39,175 nucleotides of DNA, from the NCBI GenBank assembly GCA_022771265.1, contig JALFCG010000153.1, positions 1 through 39,175 on the forward strand, given 5' to 3'. The notes under the pieces were generated by a model. The model was not told the DNA's origin, ran no database searches, and worked only from the letters and a program-made list of their open reading frames with translations. The stretch comes from Prevotella sp. GTDB taxonomy: Bacteria > Bacteroidota > Bacteroidia > Bacteroidales > Bacteroidaceae. A program made the position numbers and the translations under genes. The first letter of the stretch is position 1. Each line of letters begins with the position of its first letter. Shown here one piece after another: positions 8,761-17,336 of this stretch.

Positions 8761-11700
8761 TTAGAAAACAACATTGAAACCTACGTTGAAGGTCTTCAGA
8801 AGAGGATAGCGGCTTGAGCCGTTGCTCTCCGGGTCAACCAGTCCGTCGAGGTGATCCCAAGTGATGAGGTTGTTGCCGTTGACATAGATGCGTGCGCTGC
8901 TCATGCCTGCCTTCTGAATCCATGATGCCGGCAGGGTGTAGCTCAGCTCGACGTTCTTCAGACGTACGAACGCACCGTTCTTCAGGAAGAAGGAGTTCTG
9001 ACGCTGGTTGTGGTCGCCTGTAGAACCGTAGTGCAACAGTGGATAAGTGGCGTTGGCGAGGTTCTCGCTCTCGCTGAGCGACGGGTTCCAACGTCCGAGG
9101 TGTATGTCCTTTGCCTTACCGTTGTTATAGAAAGCGTACATGGCATCAGCGTCGTAGTAGCGTGACACGTGGTCAACACCCTGGAACATCACTTCAAAGC
9201 CCCAGCCCTTATAGGTTGCGCCGAGAGAGAGGGCATAGGTGTTCTCCGGAATGTCGCTGTAGCCGATGAAGGTCTCGTCGCGGTCGTCGATGAAGCCGTC
9301 GTTGTTCATGTCCTTGTACTTCAGGTCACCAACCTGCACATTATTTGAATAGGTGGAGACGGGGAAGTTAGGGTCGGCAAGGTCAGCAGAGGTGACAAAG
9401 CCTTCACAAATCAATCCGAAGTACTGGTTGATAGGATGACCCTCACGCTTGCGGTACTCGGTCTTTCCTGCAGGCTCGTCCATGCTAATGATTTCGTTGG
9501 CTGCATGAGAGTATGTAAGTCCCACATTGTAACGGAACTCCTTACCAATGGTGTTGCTGTGGTGAAGCTCGATTTCATAACCTGAGTTCTTAGTCTCGCC
9601 AAGGTTTCCGGCTGCCATTGTCACTCCGACCCACTGTGGACGTGAGAGATATTCTGTAAGGATGTCCTTACGCTTCTCATAGAAGAGGTCGATGTTACCG
9701 TTGAGCATTCCGTTGAACAGTCCGAACTCAACACCGAGGTTGTACTTCTTCGCACGCTCCCATGTAACCAAATAGTTAGGATACTGCTTCTCGTAATATG
9801 CAGGAACGGTACCGTTGCCGAAGTTGTAGTTGCTGGCACTGATCCAGTGCTCCTCGAAAAGGAAGCGTTGCTCAACACCGCCTACATTGTAGATGTCGTT
9901 ACCTACCTCACCGTAGCTGGCACGGATCTTCAGGTTGTTCAGCCAGTCCTTGGTCTTCTCCATGAACTTCTCCTGAGTCAGTCGCCAACCGATGGAGAAT
10001 GCGGGGAAGAAACCGAAACGGTTGCCCTTGAGGAAGTTCTCTGAACCGTTGTAACCGGCGTTGAACTCGAAGAGGTACTTGTCGTCATAACCGTAGGTGA
10101 CACGACCTACGAGACCCTGATAACGCTTTGCAAGTTCAGAATTCCTGCGGTAGTCGTTCTGGTTGTAGAGCACCATACCGGTCACGTCGTGCTTGCCGAA
10201 TCGGCGGGCGTAGTTTATCTGAGCCTCCATGTATAACTTGTATATAGTGGAAGAACTCTTTGTGTAGGTGAGCTGCCCGTCAACATTATACTTGTTGTAG
10301 GCATCCTGGCTCATATAGTTCTCTCGGTCGTTGAGCTCGTAAGTTGCGTAAGTACGACCGAAGTTCTTGCGATAGTAAGAGTCGTAGTCGAACGACACCA
10401 TTCCCTTCACCGACAGTCCCTCGGTAAGCCAGTCCATTTTGTAGTCGGCAATGAGGTTTATTTCGCTGATGGTGTTCGTTCCCTTATAGTATCCGCCCTT
10501 TGCCAATGCTGCCACGATGTTGTTCTGGAAGTTGGCATTACCTGCATAGAGGGTCTTGGTTTCCTCACCGTTCTGCACCTCGTAAGACACAGGGAAGAGC
10601 CATCCAGGAGTGTGGTTGAGATAAGCGAACACGTCGTAGTAAGTGCTTGACTCGTTGGTGTTGGAACCGTGGCGGTTCTCGAAGCGAGTGCCGAAGTTAA
10701 CGCTGAACGTAAGGTCCTTGGAGAGGAAGAAGTCCATGTTGGCACGGAACGCATAACGGTTGTAGCCGGGGCTTGAAGAGTTGCCGTACTCGTCGGTGCT
10801 GAGATTCTTGATGAGTGATCCCTGGTTGTACATCTCACCCGAGACATAGTAGCGCATACGCTTCGTACCGCCACGCACGCTGACATTGTAACGCTGCGAC
10901 GGAGCCCAGTCGTTGAGCACTTCGTCATACCAGTCAACATTAGGATAGAGAAGTGCGTCGGCACCCGACAGCTCGCCGTTGCACGCCTTACGGTACATCT
11001 CAAGGTCGGCTGCACTGTACTGCGACGCCATACCGTCGTTCTTCAGAGCCTCTTCGAGCAATGTGACAGAGTCGTAGGAGTTGAGATAATTTGGCTTGCG
11101 TGTAGCAGCACCCCACATGAAGTTACCAGTGAAGCTCACCTCAGGCTTCATCTCCTTACCACGCTTGGTGGTGACGAGAATCACACCGTTTGCACCACGC
11201 ACACCATATACAGCTGTCGCCGATGCGTCTTTCAGTACGGAGATGCTCTCGATGTCGTCAGGAGCAACCTGTGAGAAGGCACGCTCAACACCATCCACCA
11301 TCACGAGAGGTGAACCGTCGCCGGCGAATGTGGCACGTCCACGAATGTTGATGGTGGCATCGTCCATACCCGGAGCACCAGAGGTCTGGGTAGTAACGAC
11401 ACCAGGAATCTTACCGGCAATGGCCTGTGTCACGTTGGCAGTAGGAGTGGAGAGGAGGTCCTTGCTCGACACCTGTGAGATGGCACCGATGACGCTCTCC
11501 TTCTTCTGTGCGCCATAACCTACGACAACGACTTCCGTAAGCGTCTTGTTGTCCTCGTCGATGGTGATTTGCATTGGTTTGCTGCTCACCTTTACCGTCT
11601 TTGTGGTGAAACCGATGTAAGAGATGCGTATCTGCGCGTTCTCATTCTTCACCTGGAGCTTGAAATTACCGTCGAAGTCGGTCACTGTTCCGTTGGTTGT

Positions 11701-11850
11701 TCCAACTTCCATGACACTTGCGCCGATGATAGTCTCTCCTGTACCGTCAACGACAGTACCTGTGACGGTTATCTTGTCCTGAGCTGATGCTCCTATGGAA
11801 AGGAGCACCAGTGTCAGGGTCAGGAATAACTTATTTATTATATTATTCAT
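8761..11850 (-). CDS. SusC/RagA family TonB-dependent transporter (first pair)
   Basis: 1029 residues. A signal peptide ends at GASAQ (about residue 24), followed by a carboxypeptidase-regulatory-like domain (about 27-110: VVDGTGETIIGASV, GTVTDFDGNFKL), the canonical LTEVVVVGYGAQKK linker, a plug domain with PLVMVDGVERAFSQV and TAVYGVRGANGVILVTTKRG, and a C-terminal barrel ending NVGFNVVF. It imports oligosaccharides across the outer membrane with the SusD that follows. It is second in the operon, 21 bp after the lipoprotein gene. Confidence 0.96.
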   Translation of the reverse strand: MNNIINKLFLTLTLVLLSIGASAQDKITVTGTVVDGTGETIIGASVMEVGTTNGTVTDFDGNFKLQVKNENAQIRISYIGFTTKTVKVSSKPMQITIDEDNKTLTEVVVVGYGAQKKESVIGAISQVSSKDLLSTPTANVTQAIAGKIPGVVTTQTSGAPGMDDATINIRGRATFAGDGSPLVMVDGVERAFSQVAPDDIESISVLKDASATAVYGVRGANGVILVTTKRGKEMKPEVSFTGNFMWGAATRKPNYLNSYDSVTLLEEALKNDGMASQYSAADLEMYRKACNGELSGADALLYPNVDWYDEVLNDWAPSQRYNVSVRGGTKRMRYYVSGEMYNQGSLIKNLSTDEYGNSSSPGYNRYAFRANMDFFLSKDLTFSVNFGTRFENRHGSNTNESSTYYDVFAYLNHTPGWLFPVSYEVQNGEETKTLYAGNANFQNNIVAALAKGGYYKGTNTISEINLIADYKMDWLTEGLSVKGMVSFDYDSYYRKNFGRTYATYELNDRENYMSQDAYNKYNVDGQLTYTKSSSTIYKLYMEAQINYARRFGKHDVTGMVLYNQNDYRRNSELAKRYQGLVGRVTYGYDDKYLFEFNAGYNGSENFLKGNRFGFFPAFSIGWRLTQEKFMEKTKDWLNNLKIRASYGEVGNDIYNVGGVEQRFLFEEHWISASNYNFGNGTVPAYYEKQYPNYLVTWERAKKYNLGVEFGLFNGMLNGNIDLFYEKRKDILTEYLSRPQWVGVTMAAGNLGETKNSGYEIELHHSNTIGKEFRYNVGLTYSHAANEIISMDEPAGKTEYRKREGHPINQYFGLICEGFVTSADLADPNFPVSTYSNNVQVGDLKYKDMNNDGFIDDRDETFIGYSDIPENTYALSLGATYKGWGFEVMFQGVDHVSRYYDADAMYAFYNNGKAKDIHLGRWNPSLSESENLANATYPLLHYGSTGDHNQRQNSFFLKNGAFVRLKNVELSYTLPASWIQKAGMSSARIYVNGNNLITWDHLDGLVDPESNGSSRYPLLKTFNVGFNVVF

Positions 11851-11871
11851 CGTAATCTGTTTTTGGGTTTA

Positions 11872-13725
11872 TTACTTCAGCAATGGAACACTCAGATAGC
11901 ACTCTGAAGGATTCATCTTCAGATAAGAACCATCCACAATAAGGAATGAACTGAGAGTCTGTGTTCCGTCACCGCATACAGTCTTGAATACCTCATGATA
12001 TACATGGTTGTTAGGACAAGTAGCGACAGCATCTACCGTGACATTCGCACCATCACGAATGATATCGATACTTACATTAGCACCTTCCATATTAGCGCGG
12101 AATGCGTCCCAGTCGTCATAACCTTCGCTTGTCCATGTACCTGAACCATAGGAATCACCCCAGCCGAAAAGGTCGGAACGGATAACGAAGTATTCGGCAT
12201 AGTCGCCACCACCACGCTCATCATCTGTTGACACGCAGAGGTTCCAGTTATTCCAGTTGTTGCCACCGCTTGTATGGTTCTCGAAACCAAGATGCAAGTT
12301 CTGTCCTGCAGGAATCTTGAAATAGTCGGAGAATGACGTCCACCAACCTGCTGAGCAGTCAGAAGTTCCGATTTCTAATGTAGATACATCAACCGGCGAC
12401 AATACAGATGTCTCATTGGAATCAAATTGAATCCACGAACCGTCCATGACGAAGAACGCACGTATCACTTGCGAGCCATCTCCACAGGTTGTTGTAAACT
12501 TCTCATGATATACGGTTTGGTTCGGTGATGTTGCGACAGCATCAACTACGACTGTAGAACCTGAGCGAGATACTGTAACGACAACTTCAGCGCCTTCCAT
12601 GTCGGCACGGAATGCATCCCAGTCACCATAGCCTTCGCTTTCCCATGTACCTGAACCATAAGAATCACCCCAACCAAATAGGTCTGAACGAAGAACCATA
12701 TACTCGGCATAATCACTGCCACCGCGTTCATCGTCGGTACAGATGCAGAGGTTCCAGTTGTTCCAGTTACCGACACCGCTTGTATGGTTAGTAAACTTGA
12801 ACTTAGCGGTTCCTTCTGCAGGAATGCGGAAGTAATTAGAGAATTCTGTCCACCATGCTGCCGAGCAGTCGGTAGCACCTACAGTAATTATAGGATCACC
12901 TATAACATACTCAAACTCGGACTCACCTCCGGCACCACCTCCGATGGTCTGGTTCCACTGTTTCTCCGTCATCTCGTTGCGATAGAACTTGATGTCGTCA
13001 ATTCTTGCGTCACAGAGTGTGGAATCGTTGCCTGCAGCTATATATAAATAAGGTGCAGACATGAGATGGTCGATGATGTCCTGATACTTGAACTGTGTCT
13101 CGCGTTCAGCCTTGAAGGTCTGCTCTGCCTCCTTCACGCCATCGACGTACATGATGAATCCGTCGGACTTAATCTGAAGAGCCACATAGTGCCAAGCACC
13201 GCCGCTAATGGCGTTGGTCATCACCGAAGCGGGGTTGTTGACGTCGAGACTCTTCGACTGGAGAGCCTGCGGGTCTGCTGGGGTGAAGTTCAGTTGACTG
13301 TTGGCTGTGAAGAAAAACTTGCCGCAAGAGTCGGTAGGCTCGCCGCCTATGGTCATCAATGCAGCATAAGGCGAATTCTCTTCCAGCTTCACCTTAAATG
13401 TAATACCGGCACCAGTCTGCAACGAAGTACCCTTGAACGGATTGTTCGCACGAACATAACTGCCACTGCCCAAATGAAGGACATTACTACCGAGAGAATC
13501 GTCCTGGACGACCTCTACCAAATCACCACTGACGAGGTTTAAGTCTGACAACGGCTCAACGCCCTCCTCGTATTCAAACGAGTAGGCGGTCTTCAGCTCC
13601 TCCAAAGTAGGATAGGTCTGATTCGCAGCTGGCGGATCAGCCTGTCCCCAGTCGGGAGCACATGCAGTGAACGTTGTCAGTCCGAACAAAGCGACAATGG
13701 CGATGTAGGATTTCAATAACTTCAT
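11872..13725 (-). CDS. surface glycan-binding lipoprotein: LamG-like domain plus two copies of a Trp-rich module
   Basis: 617 residues. Lipoprotein signal with Cys22 in TFTAC, followed by APDWGQAD, which suits surface display. Residues about 48-262 look like a LamG/concanavalin-A-like sandwich (ITFKVKLEENSPY, WHYVALQIKSDGFIMYVDG, DARIDDIKFYRNEMT). After a glycine-rich hinge (GGGAGGESE) come two closely similar modules of about 160 residues, about 278-440 and 450-612. Shared motifs are TDCSA.WWT.FS.YF.IPA, NNWNLC..TDDERGG, SDLFGWGDSYGSG, W.SEGY.DWDAFRA.MEGA and VYHE.F.T.CGDG. I do not recognise the module; the clustered Trp and Asp suggest a carbohydrate-binding beta-sandwich. It is the first gene after the operon promoter, where B. 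thetaiotaomicron-type loci carry a surface glycan-binding protein. Confidence 0.85.
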   Translation of the reverse strand: MKLLKSYIAIVALFGLTTFTACAPDWGQADPPAANQTYPTLEELKTAYSFEYEEGVEPLSDLNLVSGDLVEVVQDDSLGSNVLHLGSGSYVRANNPFKGTSLQTGAGITFKVKLEENSPYAALMTIGGEPTDSCGKFFFTANSQLNFTPADPQALQSKSLDVNNPASVMTNAISGGAWHYVALQIKSDGFIMYVDGVKEAEQTFKAERETQFKYQDIIDHLMSAPYLYIAAGNDSTLCDARIDDIKFYRNEMTEKQWNQTIGGGAGGESEFEYVIGDPIITVGATDCSAAWWTEFSNYFRIPAEGTAKFKFTNHTSGVGNWNNWNLCICTDDERGGSDYAEYMVLRSDLFGWGDSYGSGTWESEGYGDWDAFRADMEGAEVVVTVSRSGSTVVVDAVATSPNQTVYHEKFTTTCGDGSQVIRAFFVMDGSWIQFDSNETSVLSPVDVSTLEIGTSDCSAGWWTSFSDYFKIPAGQNLHLGFENHTSGGNNWNNWNLCVSTDDERGGGDYAEYFVIRSDLFGWGDSYGSGTWTSEGYDDWDAFRANMEGANVSIDIIRDGANVTVDAVATCPNNHVYHEVFKTVCGDGTQTLSSFLIVDGSYLKMNPSECYLSVPLLK

Positions 13726-13774
13726 ACGTTTACTTAGTTAGGTTAGAATTTATTAAATTATTATTAATTTGGTG

Positions 13775-13782
13775 CAAAATTA
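13775..13782 (-). promoter_or_regulatory. -7 element of the utilization-locus operon promoter
   Basis: On the minus strand TAATTTTG matches the Bacteroidetes -7 consensus TAnnTTTG, 50 bp before the lipoprotein start. No TTTG is seen 19-21 bp upstream, as expected of an activator-dependent promoter. It lies in the 139-bp gap between the operon and its regulator gene. Confidence 0.5.
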
Positions 13783-13783
13783 G

Positions 13784-13828
13784 CACATATTAGGTTTCTA
13801 TGGGTGGAAAAATACGCATATTAGGTGG
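13784..13828 (-). promoter_or_regulatory. direct repeat upstream of the operon promoter, candidate activator site
   Basis: CATATTAGG occurs at 13786-13794 and again at 13817-13825, 31 bp apart, about three helical turns, with extra similarity on both sides (a run of A/T on the left, GT then GG on the right). The pair lies just upstream of the -7 element. AraC-family proteins bind direct repeats, so this is a fair guess for the binding site of the adjacent regulator; binding itself is inferred. Confidence 0.4.
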
Positions 13829-13864
13829 ACAAATGCAAAAATCGCCTATTTTTTTGTGCAAATT

Positions 13865-16831
13865 CTACTTTGTCTCGACAAACGACGAAGGGCTGACTCC
13901 GTATTTCTGACTGAAACACCGTGTGAAATATTTCGGGTCGTTGAAGCCCACACGATATGCCACTTCGGTAATGTTGCGTGTGCCGTCATTGTGGCTCAAC
14001 ATTTCTCGCGCAATGTTGAGACGATAGTCCTTGATGAACTGCGTGGTGGTCTGACCGGTCTCCGACTTTATTTTCTTCACCAACAGACTGCGGCTCATGC
14101 CCAACTCGTCGGCAAGGCGGTCTCCGTCGAAGGCAGAGTCCATATAGTTCTTCTCCATTATTTTCAGCAGGCGATTCATAAACGAGGTGCCATGAGCCTC
14201 TTCGTTAGCCTTATCTTCTTCTGCAATCTTGGCAAATGTTTCCTTAAACCGCTTCTGCGAGTCGAGTATTTTTCTGATACGTGACTGTGTGACCACAGGG
14301 TCGTCGGAGTTCTCCAACGCTTCCTTTATCGGCAATAGCAGGCGCATCGTCTCCTTTTCCCTCATGGCCTCCAAGCGCCGCCTGTATAGGTAAGTGGCGA
14401 GAGCCAGCAGTGCCGACATGACAAGAACAATGAACCACCACGACTTCCAGAAATAGGGCGACACGTGGATGTCGATGCTTGAAGTGTTGACAACACTTCC
14501 CAACATTGCAGAGACGTACTTCACTTCAAGGGTGTAGTCGCCGGAAGGCAGGTTGGTATATCTGATGGAATGTTCTCCGGGCCGCATTCTGATCCAGTCG
14601 CGGTCGAAGCCACGAAGGCGGTAACAGTAGATGCCGTTGGCTTCCTGACTGTACTGAAGGGCAGAGAAATAGATGCGGAACGACTTGTCGGACTCATGAA
14701 GCCTGACGGTTTGTGCGACAGAGATGTCGCTGTCGAGATAGTCGGAACCGGCATATACCAGCTGATTCTCCACGGAAAGGGAAGTGAAGGTGAGCTTTTC
14801 GTTCCCTCGCGACACATGGTTCGAGCCATAAATGACCGACATTCCCTTGTCGGTACCGAGATAGATTTTCTTTCCTGCTGCAAGAGCGGAATTCCAATAG
14901 AAGGTAGAAGAGGAAAGACCGTCGGAGGCATAGAAGTTGGTGAACGTCTCGTCGGACGGACTGAACACCGAAAGACCGTAGTTGGTCGTTATCCAGAGGT
15001 TGCCGGAAGTGTCGCAGGCGATGCCCTTGACACAGTTGTTCACCAGTCCGTCCTCTGTGGTAAAGGCTTGGAACTGCCAGTCGCCAGAGTCGTTGCGTGT
15101 GGCGCGGTAGATGCCGTAGTTGTTGCTGCCAACCCATACGACGCCGTCGGGAGTCTCGCAGAAGCACGTTATCTTATCAACCACCTTCGAGTCAGGCTGG
15201 TCGAGCTTGTACATATAGTTGGTGCAGATGAAAGGATATTTCCCCTTTGGGTCACGATTGTTGAGATTGATGATTCGAAGTCCGGTCTGGCTGCCCATCC
15301 ATAGTCGTCCTTCGCTGTCTATTAACGAGCCTATGCAGCCTCTTACGTCAAGGCAACGCTCGAAAGGCATAACCAGTTGTTTCCGATCGAAATCGTAGAA
15401 GAACATTCCATCGTTAGCCCCTATCCACATTCCGTTATTCCGGCGGTCGTAGGCAAAGGCTCCTATATGGTTGAGAAGCTTGTTGTAGTTCTCGCCCACG
15501 TCGAGATGCTGCATCGCCTGCGGATTGTCAACAGGCACGAGGTCAACACCCCCACCCCATGTGCCTACCCAAAGACGGCGGCTGTTGTCCATCTCGAGAG
15601 TGGAAACTGAATTATGGGTCAGACGGCTGTTGAACGTGGTGAAATGCTGGAACGACTCACTGTCGTGCGGCTTGCGGTTCAGACCGCCGTCAACCGTTCC
15701 TGCCCAAAGAGTACCGTCGGGCTCGACGTACATGGCATTGACACAGTTGGGGGAAATCGATCCTGGACTGTCGCTATGGACATAGTTGCGAATCTTCAGC
15801 TGACGGGCGGAGAAACGGTAGATGCCGTTGGTTTCCGTACCTACCCACACGGCACCCGGCCTCACGAGAATGCTGTGGACGAAAGCTCCTATTTGGCTTA
15901 TGGGCAACGACGAGGTGTTCCACGACGTAAAGCTGTCAGTCACAGGGTCGTAGATGTTCACTCCTCCAAGCGACCCAATGAGGAGCTTGTTGTCGTTAGA
16001 CGGTGCAAGACAGGTGGTGTAGTTATGGTTTATCGACTGCTCGCCAACGCCTTTTACGTAATGGCGCAGCTCGTCAGTTGAAGGCGAGTAACGGTAAAGA
16101 CCAAGGTTGGTAGTTATCCAAACGTGCCCCCCCCAGTTCAAAATGTCGGTGATGTAAGCATTGTTAAGGGCAGAAAGAGCCGAGGAGACCGGTTGAGCCT
16201 TGACGGTAGAGTTGCGCACCACAAACTGCTGCAGCTTGCCGCCGGAGGATAGCCACAGGGAACCGTCGCCATTGACGTCGCGCACGTTCACTTCCGGGGT
16301 GTTGCTTGAATACATGGTGCCTGCCACCTCGACAACCGCGCCCTTGTCGTCGAAGGCTAAGCGATAGACATGGGTTGAAGTGAGAAGCCAAATATTGTCC
16401 TTCGTGTCACGATAGACAGAGACGGAAGCCTGGTTGAGAATCTTGTTCAAGTCAGCGATGTTACATTCGACAGTGGTCTTCTGGTAAGTGTCGAGGTCGA
16501 TGACGTCAGTACCCTCGTCGAAACTGACCCACAGTCGGTGGAACTTGTCCTCAACCATGTTTCTGCAAGAATTGCTCCGAAGGCTTATCGAACGGCTACC
16601 GAAGCCGAGATTCATGAATCCATAGCCGTCGTAGCGTGTCAGTCCACCCCCATAAGTGGCCACCCATACGAAGCCCCGGCTGTCCTCATAGATGTCGTTA
16701 ACGAAGTTATGCGGCAATCCTGCATGCATGTCAAGAACGGTGAGATTGCTCTCTCCGTCAAGCTCATGTGCTCCAGCATTTGCTACAAGCATTGCAAGTA
16801 AGCAGGTTATCGTCAACAAACAATTCTTCAT
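13865..16831 (-). CDS. membrane-anchored AraC-type regulator with propeller sensor (HTCS-like, without kinase and receiver)
   Basis: 988 residues. A signal peptide (MKNCLLTITCLLAMLVANAGA) is followed by two-component-regulator propeller repeats to about residue 700 (for example NDIYEDSRGFVWVATYGGG, GVVWVGSNNYGIYR, NLWITTNYGLSVF), a Y_Y_Y domain (about 725-790, RLRGFDRDWIRM and YTNLPSGDYTLEVKY), one membrane helix (about 797-820, WWFIVLVMSALLALATYLY), a charged linker of about 65 residues, then an AraC helix-turn-helix domain (about 885-988, FDGDRLADELGMSRSLLVKKI and ITEVAYRVGFNDPKYFTRCF). Hybrid two-component regulators have His-kinase, ATPase and receiver domains between membrane helix and AraC domain and run to about 1300-1500 residues. 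Here they are absent, with no frameshift or leftover. It should sense a glycan in the periplasm and act on the operon promoter just downstream. Confidence 0.9.
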   Translation of the reverse strand: MKNCLLTITCLLAMLVANAGAHELDGESNLTVLDMHAGLPHNFVNDIYEDSRGFVWVATYGGGLTRYDGYGFMNLGFGSRSISLRSNSCRNMVEDKFHRLWVSFDEGTDVIDLDTYQKTTVECNIADLNKILNQASVSVYRDTKDNIWLLTSTHVYRLAFDDKGAVVEVAGTMYSSNTPEVNVRDVNGDGSLWLSSGGKLQQFVVRNSTVKAQPVSSALSALNNAYITDILNWGGHVWITTNLGLYRYSPSTDELRHYVKGVGEQSINHNYTTCLAPSNDNKLLIGSLGGVNIYDPVTDSFTSWNTSSLPISQIGAFVHSILVRPGAVWVGTETNGIYRFSARQLKIRNYVHSDSPGSISPNCVNAMYVEPDGTLWAGTVDGGLNRKPHDSESFQHFTTFNSRLTHNSVSTLEMDNSRRLWVGTWGGGVDLVPVDNPQAMQHLDVGENYNKLLNHIGAFAYDRRNNGMWIGANDGMFFYDFDRKQLVMPFERCLDVRGCIGSLIDSEGRLWMGSQTGLRIINLNNRDPKGKYPFICTNYMYKLDQPDSKVVDKITCFCETPDGVVWVGSNNYGIYRATRNDSGDWQFQAFTTEDGLVNNCVKGIACDTSGNLWITTNYGLSVFSPSDETFTNFYASDGLSSSTFYWNSALAAGKKIYLGTDKGMSVIYGSNHVSRGNEKLTFTSLSVENQLVYAGSDYLDSDISVAQTVRLHESDKSFRIYFSALQYSQEANGIYCYRLRGFDRDWIRMRPGEHSIRYTNLPSGDYTLEVKYVSAMLGSVVNTSSIDIHVSPYFWKSWWFIVLVMSALLALATYLYRRRLEAMREKETMRLLLPIKEALENSDDPVVTQSRIRKILDSQKRFKETFAKIAEEDKANEEAHGTSFMNRLLKIMEKNYMDSAFDGDRLADELGMSRSLLVKKIKSETGQTTTQFIKDYRLNIAREMLSHNDGTRNITEVAYRVGFNDPKYFTRCFSQKYGVSPSSFVETK

Positions 16832-16868
16832 GTCTTTTTATTAGGTTTAATTTGTACGTTTGGCGGTG

Positions 16869-16899
16869 CAAATATAAGAACATTTTTTGAAACCACAAA
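16869..16899 (-). promoter_or_regulatory. promoter of the AraC-type regulator gene
   Basis: Minus strand: TTTG (complement at 16896-16899), 19-bp spacer, then TATATTTG (complement at 16869-16876), an exact match to the Bacteroidetes -33/-7 consensus. The -7 box is 37 bp from the regulator start. Confidence 0.7.
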
Positions 16900-16959
16900 A
16901 CTTTTCGGCATTTTTTTTGTTATTATAGAACGGCAATTCAAAGTCCTAAACACATTTTA

Positions 16960-17082
16960 CAGTCACGTTTGGCACTACAGTCATCAAAAAAACAACATTT
17001 TTAATTTATATGAATAAGAAAAATAAAAAAAATAATAATGATAATATTTATATTTTAAAAAAGTACGTGTCAAACGTGACTG
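16960..17082. repeat. 16-bp inverted repeat flanking an AT-rich segment
   Basis: CAGTCACGTTTGGCAC (16960-16975) and GTGTCAAACGTGACTG (17067-17082) are reverse complements at 15 of 16 positions. Between them is a 91-bp stretch made almost only of A and T. GTGAC recurs just beyond the right arm (17076-17080 and 17084-17088). It sits in the 505-bp gap between the regulator and GH53 promoters and may be a protein-binding pair or a cruciform-prone site. Confidence 0.55.
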
Positions 17083-17126
17083 CGTGACAGTATATCAACT
17101 TCACTTGCATCTTGAAGTTCCTTAGA

Positions 17127-17206
17127 ATCGACTTGTCGATAGCGGCAAATCGACTTGTCGATAGTTAAGAATCGACTTGTCGATAATGGCAAATCGGCTT
17201 GTCGTT
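17127..17206. repeat. four 22-bp-spaced ATCGACTTGTCGAT dyads
   Basis: ATCGACTTGTCGAT, a dyad with arms ATCGAC/GTCGAT around TT, occurs at 17127-17140, 17149-17162 and 17171-17184. A diverged copy (ATCGGCTTGTCGTT) is at 17193-17206. Start-to-start distance is exactly 22 bp each time, about two helical turns, so all copies face the same side of the DNA. The array is 60 bp upstream of the GH53 -33 box and about 230 bp from the regulator promoter. It could be an operator cluster or a repeat of the intergenic type common in Prevotella. Confidence 0.75.
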
Positions 17207-17265
17207 CCCATTTAGCGGCTTTGCCATGTTTTTTTCCAAAGACAAGGAAAAAAGCATTGAAAATC

Positions 17266-17297
17266 TTTGGTGTTTTCAAAAAAAAAGCGTATCTTTG
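17266..17297 (+). promoter_or_regulatory. promoter of the GH53 gene
   Basis: TTTG at 17266-17269, a 20-bp spacer, and TATCTTTG at 17290-17297 match the Bacteroidetes consensus fully. Transcription would start near 17304, about 33 bp before the GH53 ATG. Confidence 0.75.
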
Positions 17298-17336
17298 CAA
17301 TAATTTATTATACAACAATCTAACTTGATAGAACGA

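Noticed and set aside
6969..11850. Frameshift or recent duplication giving two susCD pairs
   Set aside because: Both pairs are full length and clearly diverged in sequence and length, so they are separate functional pairs and not a recent copy.
17127..17206. CRISPR array
   Set aside because: Units are 14-bp dyads with 8-bp spacers that are themselves partly similar; true arrays have longer repeats and unique 30-40 bp spacers, and no cas gene is present.
17070..17318. 82-codon minus-strand frame across the dyad array
   Set aside because: Its protein is mostly the translated repeat, it crosses the GH53 promoter and it lacks a plausible promoter.
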